Shown one piece after another: positions 30,090 to 37,610 of a stretch of 64,000 bases of DNA. This stretch comes from an uncultured Bacteriovorax sp. Its GTDB lineage: Bacteria > Bdellovibrionota > Bacteriovoracia > Bacteriovoracales > Bacteriovoracaceae. The stretch lies in NCBI GenBank assembly GCA_946481315.1, contig CAMLMH010000001.1:558001-622000 (forward strand), read 5' to 3'. The notes beneath the pieces are model-generated. The model saw nothing but the letters and a program-made list of their open reading frames with translations. It searched no databases and was not told the origin of the DNA. Numbering within the stretch: position 1 is the stretch's first letter; each line of letters begins with the position of its first letter. The position numbers and the translations under genes are program-made.

Positions 30090-31341
30090 CTTCAGTTAAG
30101 CTATTCAGTGTATTTTGACTCAGTTTCAGAGCATTAATTAACAAAATGAAAATAATCAGCGCAATGGCCGCCAGGATCAGTGCAGCTAAACGATAATAAT
30201 CTGTCAGTGCCAGTATTAGACAAAGCTGGCTGAGTCCCGCCAGGGCCCAGACAGCATTATTGGGCATAAAACTTTTCATATGCGGAAGCTGAACACTAAA
30301 ATTCATGCTCTCGAGCTGTTGCTGACTTAGTTTATTCCAGATTAAAAACGGGATAATCCGCAAAAGCATCGATAGGATTAATGGTAAAAATCCCCCCAGA
30401 AAAATCATTTTTCCCAGTTCCATTTCCGGTACTTCAGGAATATTCCACAAAATTAAAGAAACACCCGCATTGAACAAAAACAGATTCCAAAGTGTGACTA
30501 TGGGATCCCATGATTTTCTTTTTCTGACTTTCAGCTGACGGGCGATAAAAAATAATAAAGTGACACAAATTGAAGAAATGATGAACTTCAGGAGAATGTG
30601 AAGAAAGGGAAATGCTGGTGAAAAAATTGCTGCCAGCAATAGCGGGGTTATCGTGACTGCCAGTTTTAATTTATCATCTGAGATGGGATGAGTAACAAAA
30701 AACATGGGAATAACGTTATTGGCGACGGCCAGTAAGATGTGAAAAAAGAAGCCAAGAACCATAAAAAGAAAATGGCTGTCGGTGATAAATGGCCGGAATA
30801 AAGGAAGAGGAACACCAAAATGCACCATGATCAGCCAGAAAGAAAAAAAGAGACCAATGGAGAGATTTAGTAAGCCTATACAAAGCAGCAGATGCATAAT
30901 TTTCTTTTGCTGCTGATAAAGCTCCCAGGAGCGTTTGCTGACATAATAGATAAAACGATAGAGGCGATACCATAAAAAACCGAGGATCAGGACAAGCAAA
31001 TAATTCTTTTCCATATTTCCCCGATGAAAGTGATAGGCAAAAAACACAAGTGCAATGCTAACTGTCCAGCTCATTGATTTAAAAATTTTATTAAAATCAA
31101 TTTCAATTCCAAAAAGAACCGGCAATAACTGGGTCATAGCTCCTAGAAAAACAGGCATTAAGAATCCGATAGTAAAGAGATGTAGCAGAACTATGGTTGA
31201 GGAAGACCATCTGTCAGAAATGAATGTATGCTGATCGAGCCAGTAAAAAGCACAAAGTGAAAGACCTAAAAGGCCCAGACTGAAAAAAGTGAATGTTTGT
31301 TTAAGATCAGAAGACTTCCCTGGAGACAGGCTGGTATTCAT
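30076..31341 (-). CDS. Polytopic membrane protein of the NO-response cluster (NnrS/heme-copper-like)
   Basis: 421 residues, about twelve membrane helices. Motifs include LLHLFTIGFLMPVFLGAMTQLLPVLFG and SHFLFMVLGFFFHILLAVANNVIPMFFVTHP, with in-membrane His that could bind heme. It resembles NnrS/NorB-like membrane proteins often found beside hemerythrin and DUF2249 genes in denitrification clusters. It overlaps the DUF2249 stop by 4 nt and so is translationally coupled to it. The function is not established; I place it as a NO-stress membrane protein by context. Confidence 0.6.
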   Translation of the reverse strand: MNTSLSPGKSSDLKQTFTFFSLGLLGLSLCAFYWLDQHTFISDRWSSSTIVLLHLFTIGFLMPVFLGAMTQLLPVLFGIEIDFNKIFKSMSWTVSIALVFFAYHFHRGNMEKNYLLVLILGFLWYRLYRFIYYVSKRSWELYQQQKKIMHLLLCIGLLNLSIGLFFSFWLIMVHFGVPLPLFRPFITDSHFLFMVLGFFFHILLAVANNVIPMFFVTHPISDDKLKLAVTITPLLLAAIFSPAFPFLHILLKFIISSICVTLLFFIARQLKVRKRKSWDPIVTLWNLFLFNAGVSLILWNIPEVPEMELGKMIFLGGFLPLILSMLLRIIPFLIWNKLSQQQLESMNFSVQLPHMKSFMPNNAVWALAGLSQLCLILALTDYYRLAALILAAIALIIFILLINALKLSQNTLNSLTEVKES

Positions 31342-31577
31342 TTTGATACTTCCTTCTTCCGGATGGTAATATAAAAATGTTCGCCACGTTTTTCCGAACT
31401 ATAACTAAATTCGTCAGGGTTAATTTTTTTATAAAGTCCCATGGGCTCAATTCGATGCCGGACGATCAGGACCTCACCAGGCTGAAGCTCTTTTAATTTC
31501 TGCGTGATCCGTATTAATGGCTCCGGTGCATCCAGTTCGGAAACATCGAGTATATCTTTATCACTCTGCTCATTCAT
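31338..31577 (-). CDS. DUF2249 protein
   Basis: 79 residues; LDVSELDAPEPLIRITQKLKEL is followed by PGEVLIVRHRIEPMGLYKKI, which matches the DUF2249 core (LDVRxLxPPEP ... LxPGExLxV). It has a TusA/SirA-like fold, and this short protein has no Cys. It lies 5 nt after the hemerythrin gene. DUF2249 domains recur with hemerythrins and NO-responsive genes, possibly as metal- or sulfur-handling partners, but the role is unknown. Confidence 0.8.
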   Translation of the reverse strand: MNEQSDKDILDVSELDAPEPLIRITQKLKELQPGEVLIVRHRIEPMGLYKKINPDEFSYSSEKRGEHFYITIRKKEVSK

Positions 31578-31582
31578 GTTTT

Positions 31583-32020
31583 TTATGACTCAAGCTTAGT
31601 TTTAACCTCGGAAAAAATTTGCTCGCGATTACTGCTAAGAGCACGATCGATCATGGGATAGAGAATTTGCTCCTCTTTCATGTTGTGTTGCTGGATCATA
31701 ATCATACAAGTGTCTGCATTTCCCAGGAAGTTGTCTTTATCTTCTTTGATCAATGCATTTTCCATCTGCTGAATCAGTGACTTAATCTGCATATGTTCTG
31801 AGAGCATCACAAAGACAGGCGGTATTTGCTGACCAATGGCCTTTTCTAGTTCAGGAAAGAGAATTTTTTCTTCGGCATCAAAGTGGGCCAGGTTTGTTGT
31901 TGCCCATTGAGAGAATAGCTCTTTTGCAGCAGAAAAGTTTTTAGCACGTACTAGATCTTCTATCTCTCCAAAGTGTAAGTCACATTTTCTGTGATCATGA
32001 GTCATATATTGAGATATCAT
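31583..32020 (-). CDS. Hemerythrin-like HHE-domain protein
   Basis: 145 residues forming one four-helix HHE domain. Candidate diiron ligands are MTHDHRKCD (His8/10), HFGE (His16), HFDAEEKILFPEL (His46, Glu50), HMQIK (His76) and HNMKEEQILYPMID (His112, Glu116). Family members bind O2 or NO at a diiron centre; YtfE/RIC-type members repair nitrosylated FeS clusters. It is the first gene of a three-gene minus-strand operon, with a promoter region holding Fnr-like motifs at 32077 and 32148. Confidence 0.85.
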   Translation of the reverse strand: MISQYMTHDHRKCDLHFGEIEDLVRAKNFSAAKELFSQWATTNLAHFDAEEKILFPELEKAIGQQIPPVFVMLSEHMQIKSLIQQMENALIKEDKDNFLGNADTCMIMIQQHNMKEEQILYPMIDRALSSNREQIFSEVKTKLES

Positions 32021-32076
32021 TAAGTCCTCCTGAATATTGTCTTTTGTTAAGTTATTACATTGATGATGTAAAAAAT

Positions 32077-32090
32077 ATGATCATCATCAC
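32077..32090. promoter_or_regulatory. Degenerate Fnr/Dnr-like palindrome
   Basis: ATGAT-CATC-ATCAC matches the consensus except for the last base. It lies 57 nt upstream of the hemerythrin start, in the divergent region with the better site at 32148. It is only a candidate. Confidence 0.35.
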
Positions 32091-32147
32091 TCTTTGAAAT
32101 GCTACATCCATAAGCTTTAAAACGCATTATGAAAGTCTTGTTTAAAG

Positions 32148-32161
32148 ATGATCTGTATCAT
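32148..32161. promoter_or_regulatory. Fnr/Dnr-like palindrome (site 6)
   Basis: ATGAT-CTGT-ATCAT is a perfect inverted repeat 51 nt upstream of the start at 32213. A TATCAT/CATAAT -10-like stretch follows at 32185-32193. The site falls inside an over-long in-frame extension (start 32129), which supports the shorter protein. Confidence 0.65.
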
Positions 32162-32212
32162 ATAGGTTTCCGAATATGTTCCGATATCATAATGAATATG
32201 AAGAGGAAAAAT

Positions 32213-32557
32213 ATGTCGTATAAAAACAAACAAATCACTCATAAAAAAATTGATCCCCAGGTCGCAGAACGTATTGCTAAAGAGCTCAAAAAGCAAACGT
32301 TTAAAACGGCAACGAAAGTATTTTATCAGGGGCAAAAACCAATTGCTGCATTGTTAATTCTTAGTGGGTCAGTGAAAATTTTATGCCAGAAAAAAATTGT
32401 CGCCCGTTATGATAAAAACACGATCATCTTGTTCTCAGAGTTTTTAAATCGCGAAGAACTTCCTTATGATGTGGAAGTTTCTCCGTCGAGCACCATCTGC
32501 TGGATGGATAAAGATGTGATTACTGAAAATCCAGAAGCTGAACTAGCCGTTTCTTGA
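32213..32557 (+). CDS. Stand-alone Crp-like sensor domain without HTH
   Basis: 114 residues from ATG 32213 (AGAGG 7 nt upstream). The sequence follows the cNMP/Crp beta-roll: TKVFYQGQKPIAALLILSGSVKILCQKK then IILFSEFLNREELPYDVEVSPSSTICWMD. No dimerisation helix or helix-turn-helix follows; the protein ends soon after the roll. The usual cAMP-binding Arg-Ser loop is not evident, so it may bind another ligand or none. Two Cys are present. It is convergent with the LuxR-type gene with a 15-nt overlap, and behind an Fnr-like site. Confidence 0.65.
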   Translation: MSYKNKQITHKKIDPQVAERIAKELKKQTFKTATKVFYQGQKPIAALLILSGSVKILCQKKIVARYDKNTIILFSEFLNREELPYDVEVSPSSTICWMDKDVITENPEAELAVS

Positions 32558-33028
32558 TTTCAATACCTGCCATTTTTCAGGAAGCTTTTTGTAGATATTG
32601 TTCAAGTGCGTTTTAATTGTGGCTTCCGAAATAAACAACTGCTTTATGATTTCTCTTTTTGTCAGTCCATTTAAAATCATTCTTAGAATAGTTTTTTCTG
32701 TCTTTGTTAAATGATATTGTTCCAGATCCTGCAAATCATTTTCAATTAATTCTTCACGCGGTTTCAAATCATAAAGAAGAGTTGTGATAGTCTCACCATT
32801 ACTTATAATGACAGCGTCGACACTTCCTTTTTCTGTTTTGGCGTTTTTGATAAGCTTCATACCATTATTCAGCGGCAAAGGAGCATCGCAATTATAATTG
32901 GTCATACAACCTTTATTACAAATCTGGCCCGCCAGGTCTCCGCAATGAGAAATACAAATCTCATTTTGGGAGATAACTTTAGAGTCTTTATCTTTGATAC
33001 AAATTCCTAAGTCTTTCTCAATCTTCAT
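32543..33028 (-). CDS. LuxR-type regulator with Cys-rich N-terminal sensor
   Basis: 161 residues. The C-terminal ~45 residues are a LuxR/GerE helix-turn-helix (LTKTEKTILRMILNGLTKREI then IKQLFISEATIKTHLNNIYKKL, 107-150). The N-terminal ~50 residues hold six Cys: 10, 25, 29, 37, 41, 47 (C-x3-C-x7-C-x3-C-x5-C), a pattern suited to an Fe-S cluster, zinc or thiol switch. The gene is divergent from nnrS across Fnr-like site 7. A role as an NO, O2 or redox sensor is inferred from the Cys set and context. I do not recognise a named subfamily. Confidence 0.75.
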   Translation of the reverse strand: MKIEKDLGICIKDKDSKVISQNEICISHCGDLAGQICNKGCMTNYNCDAPLPLNNGMKLIKNAKTEKGSVDAVIISNGETITTLLYDLKPREELIENDLQDLEQYHLTKTEKTILRMILNGLTKREIIKQLFISEATIKTHLNNIYKKLPEKWQVLKSRNG

Positions 33029-33075
33029 AGTTAACCTCTTGTATCTAAGACTACTACGATTTTTCTCCCATAAAG

Positions 33076-33116
33076 ATGATATACGTCATATTTGCTGAAG
33101 CATTTCTTCTATAAAT
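33076..33116 (+). promoter_or_regulatory. Fnr/Dnr-like palindrome (site 7) and nnrS promoter
   Basis: ATGAT-ATAC-GTCAT (33076-33089) is followed by ATTTGC. TATAAAT at 33110-33116 is centred about 31 bp downstream of the site centre, exactly the class II activator spacing, which predicts a start of transcription at or a few bases before the nnrS ATG (33124). Confidence 0.7.
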
Positions 33117-33123
33117 TAGGAAC

Positions 33124-34311
33124 ATGAAGAAGTTAGCCTTTTTGCGGATGGGGTATACCTATGCTTATGCTCCACTGTTTTTCATCGGCCTTTTAAGTGC
33201 GCTTTTAGGGACCATGATCTGGCCGCTGGTTTTTTATACTAATATCAGCATCAGTGATCCACTACTTATGCATAAGTTAGTGTTGTTTGGTGGGTTTTTA
33301 CTCTCATTTGCCTACGGTTTTATTCTGTCAGCTTTCCCAAACTTTACTGGTACCGAAAAAGTAAGTATTGGAGAATTACTAATTGTCGTTACCGGGCAGG
33401 GATTAATTGTCGCTGGCCTACTGGTGGATAGACCAGCAGTTTCCTTCCTGGGGTTATTCACCGCTGCGGCTGCTTCATTTTACTTTGTTAAATCGCGCCT
33501 GTTGTACCGCCGTTTTGATCTTCCACCTTCGGCTAAATATGTTGCTGTAGGATTTGTCATGGCAATGACAGGATTTTTTCTCGAAGGGCTGGTTTATTAT
33601 AAAGGCATTGATGTCCCGAAGGCCATTCGCGACTCCCTGATCCAGTACGGACTGGTCCTTAATCTGGTTTTAGGTGTTGGACTAAAATTACTTCCGGTTT
33701 TTCTGGGAGTACAGCAATCAAAAAAATTCTCCATAGAAGTAAAGCCTCAGACAAATTTTCTGCAATACCTGAAAAAAAATAAGTTAACTTTGCAGCTTGT
33801 CGCTCTTAATTTGCTGCTTATTCTGGATCTGTTTAATCAGGCCGGACTGGCCAATCTGGGGCGATCTATTTTGGTGGGATGGATTTTTATAGAGCAGCTG
33901 AAGATTACTCAAAGTCCGGTTGTTAAATCTTTTCTCACTTTTGGTGTATGGGTTTCATTGTGGTCGATGGTGCTGGGTTTATTTCTCCGCTCCATACCGA
34001 TCTTTGATATTTTTGGTGTGCATATTTATTTTATCTCCGGCTTTTCTCTGCTGACTCTGATGATTGCCGGGCGAGTGACACTTTCTCATGGTGGTTTTAG
34101 TCTTGATTTTGAACGTAGTTCAAAGACAATTTATTTTGTTATCGTCTTTGCAGTCCTTTCCGGTTTACTACGTTTTATTCCAAGCCTGTCAGATCATCTG
34201 GGGTTTGAAGTATACATCGGCTTATCCTGGATATGCTGGTTCATTTTTTTAATTTTTTGGTTAGTAACATATGGTGCAAAACTATTAGCACCTCTTAAAG
34301 GGAGTAAATAA
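33124..34311 (+). CDS. nnrS: NnrS family membrane protein
   Basis: 395 residues with about twelve membrane helices. MHKLVLFGGFLLSFAYGFILSAFPNFTG corresponds to the NnrS block HxHEMLFGFxxAxIAGFLLTAVPNWTG. NnrS is a heme- and copper-binding membrane protein that protects cells from NO and relies on a nitrosative-stress regulator. SD AGGA lies just upstream of ATG. It has its own Fnr-like promoter and is coupled to the small Cys protein by a TAATG overlap. Confidence 0.85.
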   Translation: MKKLAFLRMGYTYAYAPLFFIGLLSALLGTMIWPLVFYTNISISDPLLMHKLVLFGGFLLSFAYGFILSAFPNFTGTEKVSIGELLIVVTGQGLIVAGLLVDRPAVSFLGLFTAAAASFYFVKSRLLYRRFDLPPSAKYVAVGFVMAMTGFFLEGLVYYKGIDVPKAIRDSLIQYGLVLNLVLGVGLKLLPVFLGVQQSKKFSIEVKPQTNFLQYLKKNKLTLQLVALNLLLILDLFNQAGLANLGRSILVGWIFIEQLKITQSPVVKSFLTFGVWVSLWSMVLGLFLRSIPIFDIFGVHIYFISGFSLLTLMIAGRVTLSHGGFSLDFERSSKTIYFVIVFAVLSGLLRFIPSLSDHLGFEVYIGLSWICWFIFLIFWLVTYGAKLLAPLKGSK

Positions 34312-34592
34312 TGTTAGAAATGAAAACAGATGCTTGTTGTGGTGATCTAGTTAAGTTAAATAAAGCGCAGATTGATCAGCAGTTAGAGTCAATCATCAGC
34401 AATCTAAAAGAAGGCGATGAACTGCATTTATTTTGCGAAGTTGATTTCACATCAAACTTAATTAATCTTATGAATGAAAAATTTGCTGAACTACCAGTGA
34501 AAGCAAAAATGATGAACCAAGATGAATCTGGAATGACAATTAAAGTGAAATATCCGAAGGCCGGAGAAGGTTGTTGCGGTAGTTGTTCATAG
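34311..34592 (+). CDS. Small Cys-rich protein coupled to NnrS
   Basis: 93 residues. Cys pairs sit at both ends: TDACCGD (9-10) and EGCCGSCS (88, 89, 92), plus Cys42. The middle (LKEGDELHLFCEVDFTSNLINLMNEKF) looks like a DUF2249/TusA-type alpha-beta fold. Start ATG overlaps the nnrS stop (TAATG), so translation is coupled. The terminal CCxxC could bind iron, copper or zinc, or deliver copper/heme to NnrS; that is speculation. I do not recognise the family. Confidence 0.65.
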   Translation: MLEMKTDACCGDLVKLNKAQIDQQLESIISNLKEGDELHLFCEVDFTSNLINLMNEKFAELPVKAKMMNQDESGMTIKVKYPKAGEGCCGSCS

Positions 34593-34648
34593 ATTCAAAG
34601 TTGATCATTTTGGTGGCACAAATTCCACCTCGCCGTTGTACTCGTTTT

Positions 34649-34696
34649 AACTAGATATAGTCTTCCTGCCTCAGTGATAATACTAAATATAGTCAT
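34649..34696 (+). promoter_or_regulatory. Paired NrdR boxes upstream of nrdG
   Basis: AACTAGATATAGTCTT (34649-34664) and TACTAAATATAGTCAT (34681-34696) are two copies of a near-palindrome 32 bp apart, three helical turns. Each matches the core of the NrdR consensus CWATATATWG at nine of ten positions. Paired boxes before ribonucleotide reductase genes are the classical NrdR arrangement. The second box ends 18 bp before the start of nrdG. Confidence 0.85.
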
Positions 34697-34714
34697 TTAT
34701 CTTTGAGGCAGGCC

Positions 34715-35212
34715 ATGCAGGCAAACAACCGACAAGCATTAAAATATCTCAACTCAGTTGTTTCTCTCCAGGAAGTTCCCAGCGAAATTTCACTCATATT
34801 TCAGGTTACTAGCTGCCCGCATAAATGTCCCGGGTGTCACTCTACAGAACTCTGGGCCGATCAGGGAGAAGAACTCTCACTGGCCCGGATGCAGGATGAA
34901 ATCAGACCTTATCAGTCTTATCTTTCCTGCATTTGTTTTTTTGGTGGCGAGTGGAATGAAGAACACCTCTGCAGCTTGCTCAAAAGCGCTCAAGAGATGG
35001 GTTTTAAAACTTGCCTTTACTCCGGAGCCTATTCGGTATCTGACCGCTTAAAACAACATTTAAATTACTTAAAACTAGGTCCCTGGATTGAACATCTCGG
35101 AGGTCTGGATTCACCACACACAAACCAAACATTCACAAATTTAGACAATGGAGCTTGTCTAAAAACACACTTTCAACACGCCGAGGGAGGCCAGCATGCT
35201 ACGATTAAATGA
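34715..35212 (+). CDS. nrdG: Anaerobic ribonucleotide reductase activating enzyme
   Basis: 165 residues from ATG 34715, with GAGG 6 nt upstream (TTG 34703 rejected). Radical SAM motif CPHKCPGC (Cys 34, 38, 41) followed by HSTELW; this is the NrdG type. CFFGGEWNE is the glycine-rich SAM-binding stretch. It creates the glycyl radical on NrdD. It overlaps nrdD by 17 nt, with the order G-D reversed compared with E. coli nrdDG. Confidence 0.9.
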   Translation: MQANNRQALKYLNSVVSLQEVPSEISLIFQVTSCPHKCPGCHSTELWADQGEELSLARMQDEIRPYQSYLSCICFFGGEWNEEHLCSLLKSAQEMGFKTCLYSGAYSVSDRLKQHLNYLKLGPWIEHLGGLDSPHTNQTFTNLDNGACLKTHFQHAEGGQHATIK

Positions 35213-37052
35213 GGAACAGATTAACGAGAAGATCAACTTCATTCACGATTACATCAAGGCAACGAATGCCGCGACTGGATCGAAGTTTGATGCCAATGCC
35301 AATGTTTCCATGAAAAACATTGCCACTCTGGAAGCAGAGTTAAATAAAGACATCAATATCCAGGTGAACCGTCGTTTGGTTTACATGAAAATTAAGGAAC
35401 TATACGGTCATGAAATGGCCGATGAATATATCCGTCAGATCAATAATCACGAGATTTATGTTCACGATGAAACTTCACTTAAACCATACTGTGCTTCAAT
35501 CAGTATGTATCCATTCCTGCTCAATGGAATCCGTGATCTGGGTGGAGAGTCGCATGCTCCTCAACACTTAGAAAGTTTTTGCGGCTCATTTATCAATTTA
35601 ATTTTTGCGATTTCATCCCAGTTCGCCGGTGCTATTGCAACAGTTGAATTTTTACTTTATTTCGATCACTTTGCCCGTAAAGACTACGGTGATGATTATC
35701 TGAAAACTCACCAGGTATCAATCAACAATCACTTCCAGCACATTGTTTACTCTATTAACCAACCGGCGGCTGCCCGTGGTTACCAGTCAGTTTTCTGGAA
35801 TATTTCTATCTATGATGAAATGTATTTTGACAGTCTCTTCGGAGAATTTGTATTTCCGGACATGGAAAAACCAAAATATGAAAGTGTGAAGGCCCTGCAG
35901 GCTTACTTTATGGACTGGTTCAACGAGGAAAGAAAAAAATCTATTTTAACTTTCCCGGTCATTACTGCAGCAATGCTGGTTGATGATAATGGTCCTCGAG
36001 ATGAAAACTTTGCCGATTTATGTTCTGGTGAACTGGCAAAAGGAAATTCATTCTTCATTTATCAGTCACAAAGTGCTGACAGTCTTGCCAGCTGCTGTCG
36101 ACTTCGCAATGAAATCAGTGACAACACTTTCAGCTATTCGCTCGGGGCCGGCGGTGTGGCCACTGGTTCAATCAATGTTATCACCATCAACATGAACCGT
36201 CTGGTTCAGGATAAACGCGACCTGAGAACTGAAGTACAAAAAATTCAGAAATACCAGGTTGCTTACCGAAAACTGATGGAAGAAATGGAACAGGCAAAAA
36301 TGCTTCCGGTTTATAGTGCGGGATACATCTCTCTTTCAAAACAATTCCTCACAATCGGAATCAACGGAATGGTAGAGGCTGCTGAATCTGTCGGAATTGA
36401 AGTAGGCAATAACCAGGCTTATATTGATTTTGTGTCTGAACAGCTGAAAATCATCTTCAATGAAAACATCGAAGCCAAAAAACAAACTGGCTACATGTTC
36501 AACACGGAATTTGTTCCGGCCGAAAACCTGGGGGTCAAAAACGCCAAGTGGGATCGTCAGGACGGCTATAAAGTTATGCGCGAATGTTACAACTCATACT
36601 TCTACGTTGTGGAAGACGACAGCACGAACGTTATTGATAAATTCGTCCTTCATGGAGAGAAAATCAATAAATATCTTGACGGTGGATCAGCACTGCATCT
36701 CAATCTGGACGAAGCTCTGACAAAAGAAGGCTACCGTAAGATCATTAACCTTTCTGCTAAGACCGGATGTAATTATTTCTGTACCAATGTGAAAATTACC
36801 ATCTGCAATGAGTGTGAAAATATCGATAAACGTACACTACACTGTTGCAGTAAATGTGGATCTATTGATGTCGATTATGGAACGAGAGTTATTGGTTACC
36901 TGAAACGAGTCAGTAACTTCTCGAACTCTCGACAGAAAGAGCATGCTCTCAGACATTATCACCGCAAAGGGCAAGAAAATAAAACTCATGTAGCAGGAAA
37001 TATTCTTTCGCAAATGGCGATGGAAAGTAAGAGTGAATTGAGACAAATTTAA
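35196..37052 (+). CDS. nrdD: Anaerobic ribonucleoside-triphosphate reductase
   Basis: 618 residues. GAGGGAGG precedes the ATG. The C-terminus has a zinc site (CNECENIDKRTLHCCSKCGS, from Cys537) and the glycyl-radical motif TRVIGYLKRV with Gly567. The N-terminus begins directly with the catalytic domain and lacks the ~90-residue ATP-cone of most NrdD (usual length ~700), so allosteric control of overall activity by ATP/dATP is not expected. Works only without oxygen, which fits the denitrification island. Ends at a strong terminator. Confidence 0.94.
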   Translation: MLRLNEEQINEKINFIHDYIKATNAATGSKFDANANVSMKNIATLEAELNKDINIQVNRRLVYMKIKELYGHEMADEYIRQINNHEIYVHDETSLKPYCASISMYPFLLNGIRDLGGESHAPQHLESFCGSFINLIFAISSQFAGAIATVEFLLYFDHFARKDYGDDYLKTHQVSINNHFQHIVYSINQPAAARGYQSVFWNISIYDEMYFDSLFGEFVFPDMEKPKYESVKALQAYFMDWFNEERKKSILTFPVITAAMLVDDNGPRDENFADLCSGELAKGNSFFIYQSQSADSLASCCRLRNEISDNTFSYSLGAGGVATGSINVITINMNRLVQDKRDLRTEVQKIQKYQVAYRKLMEEMEQAKMLPVYSAGYISLSKQFLTIGINGMVEAAESVGIEVGNNQAYIDFVSEQLKIIFNENIEAKKQTGYMFNTEFVPAENLGVKNAKWDRQDGYKVMRECYNSYFYVVEDDSTNVIDKFVLHGEKINKYLDGGSALHLNLDEALTKEGYRKIINLSAKTGCNYFCTNVKITICNECENIDKRTLHCCSKCGSIDVDYGTRVIGYLKRVSNFSNSRQKEHALRHYHRKGQENKTHVAGNILSQMAMESKSELRQI

Positions 37053-37066
37053 TAAGTTCTTAAAAC

Positions 37067-37105
37067 GGCAGCATCGATGTGTGTGATCGGTGCTGCCTTT
37101 TTTTT
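37067..37105 (+). terminator. Intrinsic terminator of nrdGD
   Basis: Stem GGCAGCATCGAT (37067-37078) pairs with ATCGGTGCTGCC (37086-37097), with a 7-nt loop and T8 after it. One G-T type mismatch lies in the middle. It is a strong plus-strand terminator just before the convergent gene's stop at 37111. Confidence 0.9.
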
Positions 37106-37110
37106 AGTTT

Positions 37111-37569
37111 TTATTCGCCGAGAAGGATATCGGCCTGAATAGTGAGTCCAACGTTTTCGCGCGTGACTTTATAGAAAAGTTTCTCACCGTGAAAGTCGGT
37201 CTCATCCCAGTCATGGATGTAGTCTTCGAAAATCTCATCATTGTCATTTCTTTCTTTTTCTCCGGCAAAGTAAGTGTCGAAGAAAACACCTGCACAATCG
37301 AACATCGTATTGATCATTTTTTTAGGATCAGTTTTTTCTGTCAGGTCGGCTGAAATGAAAAGAGTCACCGGTGCAACGAACTTATCCAGTCCGACGTAAG
37401 AAATAATGAGCAGAGCTTCTTTGGGATAGGAGAAACCGTAAACCTCAAAAGTTTTATCGTCTTTAATGGCCTGCTCGCCGTAGATATTAAGCAAAACTTG
37501 CTTAAGTCCGGCGGCCCAGTCATCAGGGAAAATAACAGGTTTAACTTCATGGTCGAGACGTGCAAACAT
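37111..37569 (-). CDS. Cytoplasmic protein of unknown function
   Basis: 152 residues, acidic, no signal or membrane segment. AAGGAG lies 9 nt upstream of ATG 37569. Hydrophobic strands such as EALLIISYVGLDKFVAPVTLFISADL suggest an alpha-beta fold, and VFFDTYFAGEKERNDNDEIFEDYIHDWDETDFHGEKLFYK is a charged acidic stretch. No motif is recognised. It stands alone between the nrd terminator and the next minus-strand gene. Confidence 0.65.
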   Translation of the reverse strand: MFARLDHEVKPVIFPDDWAAGLKQVLLNIYGEQAIKDDKTFEVYGFSYPKEALLIISYVGLDKFVAPVTLFISADLTEKTDPKKMINTMFDCAGVFFDTYFAGEKERNDNDEIFEDYIHDWDETDFHGEKLFYKVTRENVGLTIQADILLGE

Positions 37570-37610
37570 GGCTTATAGCTCCTTTTAATGTCTGACCTAT
37601 TTAGCAAAAA

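Noticed and set aside
32129..32212. Upstream start (32129) for the Crp-like gene
   Set aside because: The extension covers a perfect operator palindrome and has no Crp-like sequence; ATG 32213 has a good ribosome site.
34612..34629. GGTGG/CCACC hairpin after the NnrS-linked gene as a terminator
   Set aside because: Only five base pairs with an 8-nt loop and no T-run; too weak to call.
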